Positions 6,884 to 9,404 of a stretch of DNA of 9,404 nt are shown here, in pieces. Below the pieces are notes generated by a model. The model did not search any database. It was not told the DNA's origin and saw only the letters and a program-made list of their open reading frames with translations. Origin of the DNA: Desulfuromonadaceae bacterium UBA2294 (GTDB taxonomy: Bacteria; Desulfobacterota; Desulfuromonadia; Desulfuromonadales; UBA2294); contig DDWE01000133.1 of assembly GCA_002345625.1 (NCBI GenBank), positions 1-9,404 of the forward strand. The letters run 5' to 3'. The position numbers and the translations under genes are program-made. The stretch's first letter is position 1; each line of letters begins with the position of its first letter.

Positions 6884-8074
6884 ATGCGCATTACACCGGC
6901 CACCGAATTGAAGACTCGTTGGGAAAACCTCCAGATTCAGATGGCTGCTGCCGATCTGGAGGGGATCCTGCTGTTACAGAATGCTGACCTGTTCTACTTT
7001 ACCGGAACAGTACAACAGGGGATCCTTTATATCCCGGTGACTGGATCGCCGCTTTACATGGTGCGTAAGGATGCGGCCCGGGCCCGAATGGAATGCGGTC
7101 TTGAGCATATTGTGCCACTCAAGAGCCCACGTGATATCCCTTCTTTGTTAGCTGCTGCCGGTCTGCCTTTGCCGAAAACAGCCGGTCTCGAATTCGATGT
7201 CCTCCCGGTGGCACTGTACCAGCGTCTTCAGTCCGTGCTGTCTGCTTGTGTCTTTTCCGACGCGACGCCGCTGGTGCGTCGGGTGCGCGCCGTCAAGTCG
7301 GATTACGAAATCAATATCATGAAGGATGCGGCCCTGCAGGTCGATCGGGTCTGTCAGCGGGCCCGGGAGGTCATCAAACCCGGTATGACCGACCTGGAGC
7401 TCGCCGCTGAGCTCGAAAGCGTCGCACGGCGCCAGGGGCATCAGGGCGTCACCCGCATGCGCGGATTTAATTCGGAGCTGTTCTACGGTCATATCTTCTC
7501 CGGCGCCGACAGCGCCGTCCCTGCTTATATCGATACCCCCCTGGGCGGCGTCGGCCTTAACCCCTCTTTTGGCCAGGGGTGCAGTTACAAGAAGATTCAC
7601 GCCAACGAACCGATCACCATCGATTTTGCCGGTGCCTTTGACGGTTACCTCGTCGATCAGACCCGCATGTTCTGCATCGGCGGCCTGCCGGAGCCTTTGC
7701 TCAAGGCTTATGAGGATATGCGGCTCATTCAGGCCCGGCTCAAGGAGATCGCCCGACCGGGGATCACCTGGGGGGCGATTTACGACGAGTGTTACGGTCT
7801 GGCCTGCGAGCTCGGGTACAAAGATCAGTTCATGGGGAATGCGGGGACGCAGGTGTCGTTTATCGGGCACGGTATCGGGGTCGAAATTGATGAGTATCCC
7901 TTTATCGCCCGCGGTTTTAATGACCAGGTTCTGGAGAAAAAGATGACCTTTGCCTTTGAGCCAAAGGCGGTCTTTGCCGGCCTTGGCGCCGTTGGCATCG
8001 AGAATACCTTCTGGGTTGAAGAGGATGGGCTGAAGCACCTGACGTTCTCCAGCGAGGAGCTGGTGATTCTTTAG
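6884..8074 (+). CDS. M24-family metallopeptidase (Xaa-Pro aminopeptidase/creatinase-like)
   Basis: A 396-residue cytoplasmic protein of the two-domain M24B type. The N-terminal creatinase-like domain spans about 10-135, and the C-terminal pita-bread catalytic domain spans about 145-390. All five dinuclear-metal ligands are present: D247 (TIDFAG), D258 (VDQTR), H329 (FIGHGIG), E359 (FAFEPK) and E373 (GIENTF). Such enzymes release an N-terminal residue preceding proline or cleave Xaa-Pro dipeptides, and related members act on creatine or other small substrates. Motifs fix the fold and metal centre, not the substrate. ATG 6884 is chosen because AAGGAG (6871-6876) is seven bases upstream, and an upstream in-frame extension to 6800 contains only unalignable sequence. 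No signal peptide is visible. It appears to be a single-gene unit, flanked by a 350-base upstream gap and a 96-base downstream gap with its own regulatory signals. Confidence 0.92.
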   Translation: MRITPATELKTRWENLQIQMAAADLEGILLLQNADLFYFTGTVQQGILYIPVTGSPLYMVRKDAARARMECGLEHIVPLKSPRDIPSLLAAAGLPLPKTAGLEFDVLPVALYQRLQSVLSACVFSDATPLVRRVRAVKSDYEINIMKDAALQVDRVCQRAREVIKPGMTDLELAAELESVARRQGHQGVTRMRGFNSELFYGHIFSGADSAVPAYIDTPLGGVGLNPSFGQGCSYKKIHANEPITIDFAGAFDGYLVDQTRMFCIGGLPEPLLKAYEDMRLIQARLKEIARPGITWGAIYDECYGLACELGYKDQFMGNAGTQVSFIGHGIGVEIDEYPFIARGFNDQVLEKKMTFAFEPKAVFAGLGAVGIENTFWVEEDGLKHLTFSSEELVIL

Positions 8075-8103
8075 ACCGCAAGATGCAGTGTTTTTTTTCT
8101 AAA

Positions 8104-8137
8104 ATGTAAGAAAAATGTAAGAAACGGTCTGTACACT
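8104..8137 (+). promoter_or_regulatory. Tandem direct-repeat operator and -10 element upstream of the small-protein operon
   Basis: ATGTAAG occurs at 8104-8110 and again at 8115-8121, separated by AAAA. Taken more widely, an 11-base unit (AATGTAAGAAA at 8103-8113 and 8114-8124) is repeated perfectly and head to tail. Two 7-base half-sites with a 4-base A-rich spacer is the geometry of a Pho box and of OmpR/PhoB-family sites generally. A possible -10 (TACACT, 8132-8137) lies ten bases after the second half-site, and the -35 position falls within the repeats, as in activator-dependent promoters of that family. The half-site sequence is not the E. coli Pho consensus, so the regulator is unknown. 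Confidence 0.45.
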
Positions 8138-8149
8138 GTTGCCGTGTAC
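8131..8149 (+). repeat. Inverted repeat GTACAC-N7-GTGTAC in the small-operon leader
   Basis: GTACAC (8131-8136) and GTGTAC (8144-8149) are exact reverse complements around a 7-base centre. The left arm overlaps the suggested -10 element, and the right arm is ten bases before the ribosome site of the 26-residue peptide. It may be a repressor operator or a small leader hairpin. Six-base arms can arise by chance. Confidence 0.35.
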
Positions 8150-8170
8150 CCGTTTTACAGGAGGGGATTT

Positions 8171-8251
8171 ATGCTGATCGGTTTTTTGGTTTCAGGCGTG
8201 TTGTTCGTAACCGCATTTGCTCTGACCTGGCTGTTATTGCGGCGAGATTAG
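8171..8251 (+). CDS. 26-residue single-helix membrane peptide
   Basis: This is a very short gene supported by an excellent ribosome site, AGGAGGGG (8159-8166), placed correctly before ATG 8171. The product begins MLIGFLVSGVLFVTAFA and ends WLLLRRD: about 21 uninterrupted hydrophobic residues followed by Arg-Arg-Asp, which fits a single inner-membrane helix with its C-terminus in the cytoplasm by the positive-inside rule. Its size and layout resemble small accessory subunits such as KdpF, CydX or CcoS, but none of their partner genes is present and the sequence matches none of them that I can recall. It is followed after 24 bases by the Cys-rich protein gene, which has an equally strong ribosome site, so the two are very likely co-transcribed. 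Function unknown. Confidence 0.6.
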   Translation: MLIGFLVSGVLFVTAFALTWLLLRRD

Positions 8252-8275
8252 ACCCGAACCTGTTTGGAGGGGCTG

Positions 8276-8503
8276 ATGTTCCACAATAAGGGGTGTGAGT
8301 TTACGGGTGATTGCCCTTTCCATCAGGTTTATGGGCAGAAGAAGAGCAATGTCTGGCAGGCGGTGCTGAATATGTACTGTCATGGGACCTCAAAGACCCT
8401 GTGCCATAATTACGAGCAGCAGCAGGCCACCGGTCGTTTCAGCGACACCCATGTCATGCCGACGGGGCGTCCGGTGACATTGGCGTTCAAGATGCTCTCC
8501 TGA
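8276..8503 (+). CDS. 75-residue Cys/His-rich hypothetical protein
   Basis: A small soluble protein, unassigned by name. Metal-binding-type residues are clustered: C7, C13 and H16 in CEFTGDCPFH, then C35-H36 and C43-H44 in YCHGTSKTLCHN. The order (C-x5-C-P, then Y-C, then a C about eight residues later, then a short Gly/Pro-containing tail with VMPTGRP) recalls small CPFF/YC-type proteins that I associate with deltaproteobacterial and related genomes. That likeness is from memory and is not proof. Zinc or iron-sulphur binding is plausible. ATG 8276 is used because GGAGG (8266-8270) lies five bases upstream, and a TTG at 8264 is part of that ribosome site. It is the second gene of a two-gene unit with the 26-residue membrane peptide and is followed by terminators. 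Confidence 0.7.
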   Translation: MFHNKGCEFTGDCPFHQVYGQKKSNVWQAVLNMYCHGTSKTLCHNYEQQQATGRFSDTHVMPTGRPVTLAFKMLS

Positions 8504-8506
8504 GGG

Positions 8507-8524
8507 CCGTGCCGGACGGTTTTT
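8507..8524 (+). terminator. Weak hairpin with T-tract just after the Cys-rich gene
   Basis: CCGT (8507-8510) can pair with ACGG (8516-8519) around a five-base loop, and TTTTT (8520-8524) follows directly. It begins three bases after the stop codon. The 4-bp stem is short, so it may only assist the stronger terminator downstream. Confidence 0.3.
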
Positions 8525-8548
8525 GTCGTTGACTGATCAATCTACTCT

Positions 8549-8580
8549 CAGCCGGGAAAATTCCCGGCTGTGTCTGTTTT
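8549..8580 (+). terminator. Rho-independent terminator of the small-protein operon
   Basis: CAGCCGGG (8549-8556) pairs with CCCGGCTG (8563-8570). The central AAAATT could extend the stem by two A-T pairs. The hairpin is followed by TGTCTGTTTT (8571-8580), a T-rich tail. It lies 45 bases after the Cys-rich gene stop and before the convergent gene, where a terminator is expected. Confidence 0.8.
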
Positions 8581-8620
8581 ATGACCTGTCGTATTCAGAT
8601 GGTAAGAACATCGTATTTGA

Positions 8621-8682
8621 CGCCCGGTGGGATCTTCCCGGGCGATGAGGTGTCCGCCTGGCATAGTGGTGCTAGCAGGCGG
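8621..8682. repeat. Two consecutive GC-rich inverted repeats between convergent genes
   Basis: CGCCCGG (8621-8627) pairs with CCGGGCG (8638-8644) around 10 bases. CCGCCTG (8654-8660) pairs with CAGGCGG (8676-8682) around 15 bases, inside which TAG and CTA can also pair. Both arm pairs are perfect 7-mers. The second ends 13 bases from the - strand gene's stop. Neither has a T-tract on the - strand side, so classical intrinsic termination for that gene is not shown. RNA 3'-end protection or Rho-assisted termination is possible. Confidence 0.5.
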
Positions 8683-8695
8683 TGTTGCTTCGACG

Positions 8696-9088
8696 TTAAA
8701 TGGATTCGGCGAGGTTTAGGACCACCAGCGCGATGACGGGCAAGGGGAGTTCTCCCGAGATCTCCCAGCCTTCATGGGCTGATTTGCCATAAGGGTGACA
8801 GGCGTTCGTCCGCAGCACCCAGCCCGACTCTTGTGAGCGCCCATAGGGTTTGATCAAGGTTTTGCTGCAGTCGTAGCCGGAGAGTGCCGAGCGCCCGTAA
8901 GGTTTAAGAACCTGCCCATTCCATTCGAAGCCGCTGCTGGCGGCTTTACCGTTTGGTTTAAGCTGGCTGCCGCTGAACTCCCACCCCTCTGCCGACGACT
9001 TGCCGTAAGGCTTCAAGACGCGTCCATTCCATTCAAAACCGCCGCTGAAGAGTGACGAACCAAATTTTTTGATTGTTGCGTAGGCCAT
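8696..9088 (-). CDS. Repeat protein of 18-residue aromatic/KPYG units
   Basis: I recognise no named family with certainty. The 130-residue protein is almost entirely tandem repeats. The marker G-aromatic pair recurs at 17-18, 35-36, 53-54, 71-72, 89-90 and 107-108, exactly 18 residues apart, and the K-P-Y-G-[KR]-S motif recurs at 26-31, 44-49, 62-67, 80-85 and 98-103. A consensus unit is SGFEWNGxxLKPYGKSxx. The fourth and fifth units are the most diverged and contain Cys74 and Cys97. Residues 114-127 are a hydrophobic tail. Alternating aromatic and Gly residues suggest short beta hairpins arranged in a closed or solenoid form, loosely like MORN or beta-flower proteins. No signal peptide is seen. 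Start ATG (9088-9086) has only a weak GGCGGG site next to it. The matching 54-bp periodicity is visible in the DNA, though units have diverged. Confidence 0.75.
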   Translation of the reverse strand: MAYATIKKFGSSLFSGGFEWNGRVLKPYGKSSAEGWEFSGSQLKPNGKAASSGFEWNGQVLKPYGRSALSGYDCSKTLIKPYGRSQESGWVLRTNACHPYGKSAHEGWEISGELPLPVIALVVLNLAESI

Positions 9089-9118
9089 TTCCCGCCGCTT
9101 TTTTTGGGGTTTTGTCTC

Positions 9119-9147
9119 ATTCTAACCGGTACAAGCCGGCAGTGCAA
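9119..9147 (-). promoter_or_regulatory. Predicted promoter of the 18-residue repeat gene
   Basis: On the - strand, TTGCAC (plus 9147-9142) and TAGAAT (plus 9124-9119) are spaced by exactly 17 bases. TAGAAT matches five of six -10 bases. The spacer contains CCGG-N6-CCGG, with GCCGGC and ACCGGT palindromes, which could be an operator. Transcription would start about 25 bases before the ATG, giving a short leader. Confidence 0.4.
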
Positions 9148-9163
9148 AACCTTCTCTGTCCGA

Positions 9164-9404
9164 TTATCTTCCCAGTTGTGTTTCGATAGCCCTGAGACCC
9201 TCCAGGGCGCCACAGGCAAGCGAGAGGTGCGGTGCGGCAATCTGCGGCTCCCGCGGATTGATCCGGATGATCGTTGTTCCTGATTGTCTTCCGGCACGTT
9301 CGCTCAGGGCGCGAATGGTCGGGATTGCGGTGCCGGCGCCCATCTCGATAATCGTCAGTTTGCGGTCGCAGTTACCGTCAAAGAAGAGATCGAAACGCAT
9401 CTGC
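9164..9404 (-). CDS. Sir2-family NAD-dependent deacetylase, C-terminal fragment (start outside window)
   Basis: About 79 C-terminal residues of a Sir2-like protein. The reading frame is open through the window edge, so the ATG at 9400 is internal and not the start. Recognisable family sequence includes LTIIEMGAGTAIPTIR, which forms the late Rossmann-fold NAD-binding strand and loop in a bacterial Sir2 subgroup, and TIIRINPREPQ followed by LSLACGALEGLRAIE, the usual C-terminal strand and helix. Sir2 enzymes remove acyl groups from lysines with consumption of NAD. The catalytic His, the zinc Cys residues and the first NAD motif lie beyond the window, so activity cannot be judged here. The gene lies 75 bases upstream of the repeat-protein gene on the same strand, but a promoter in the gap suggests the latter can be expressed on its own. 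Confidence 0.8.
   Translation of the reverse strand, partial: QMRFDLFFDGNCDRKLTIIEMGAGTAIPTIRALSERAGRQSGTTIIRINPREPQIAAPHLSLACGALEGLRAIETQLGR

Noticed and set aside
8091..8098. Eight-T run after the M24 gene as an intrinsic terminator
   Set aside because: The preceding bases form no stem longer than three pairs (GCA/TGC). The run may instead serve as AT-rich sequence upstream of the next promoter.
8700..9070. Periodic DNA pattern (54 bp) as a CRISPR array or satellite
   Set aside because: The period equals 18 codons of a continuous - strand reading frame, and the copies differ at many bases. It reflects protein repeats.

Overview
The window looks like chromosomal core and semi-core DNA from a Desulfuromonadia-type bacterium (Geobacter/Desulfuromonas/Pelobacter relatives; formerly Deltaproteobacteria). 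This is an inference from three things: the gene content (type III pantothenate kinase, a divergent second EF-G, SPOR proteins and a receiver-PilZ protein of the kind common in Geobacter and Myxococcus), the moderately high GC, and the strong AGGAG-type ribosome binding sites. I see no transposase, integrase, phage gene, CRISPR array, tRNA or rRNA.

Left part (1-6533, all + strand): the 3' half of coaX is followed, after a short leader with a good sigma70-like promoter and a 9-bp inverted repeat, by a closely spaced run. This run holds an EF-G-like translational GTPase, a single-pass membrane protein with two SPOR-like repeats, an unassigned helical-repeat protein with an acidic linker, mogA (molybdopterin adenylyltransferase), an MgtC/SapB-family membrane protein, and a receiver-PilZ response regulator. 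Gaps are 10-26 bases, so much of this is probably one transcription unit, although the functions (translation, envelope, molybdenum cofactor, magnesium/stress, c-di-GMP signalling) do not form an obvious single pathway.

Middle (6534-8074): a 350-base intergenic stretch holds an unusual series of short inverted repeats with no convincing gene. It is followed by a complete M24-family (Xaa-Pro aminopeptidase-like) metallopeptidase with all five metal ligands.

Right part (8075-9404): an AT-rich regulatory stretch with a tandem 11-bp repeat of OmpR/PhoB-type geometry precedes a two-gene mini-operon. It encodes a 26-residue single-helix membrane peptide, which gene finders would likely miss, and a 75-residue Cys/His-rich protein, and it is closed by a strong intrinsic terminator. 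Converging on it from the - strand are a protein built of 18-residue aromatic/KPYG repeats, with its own promoter, and the C-terminal end of a Sir2-family protein that runs off the window.

Most of the window is ordinary housekeeping sequence. The best candidates for something under-described are the small-protein mini-operon with its direct-repeat operator, the 18-residue repeat protein, the stem-loop series at 6565-6665, and the EF-G paralogue with Tyr in place of the catalytic His.
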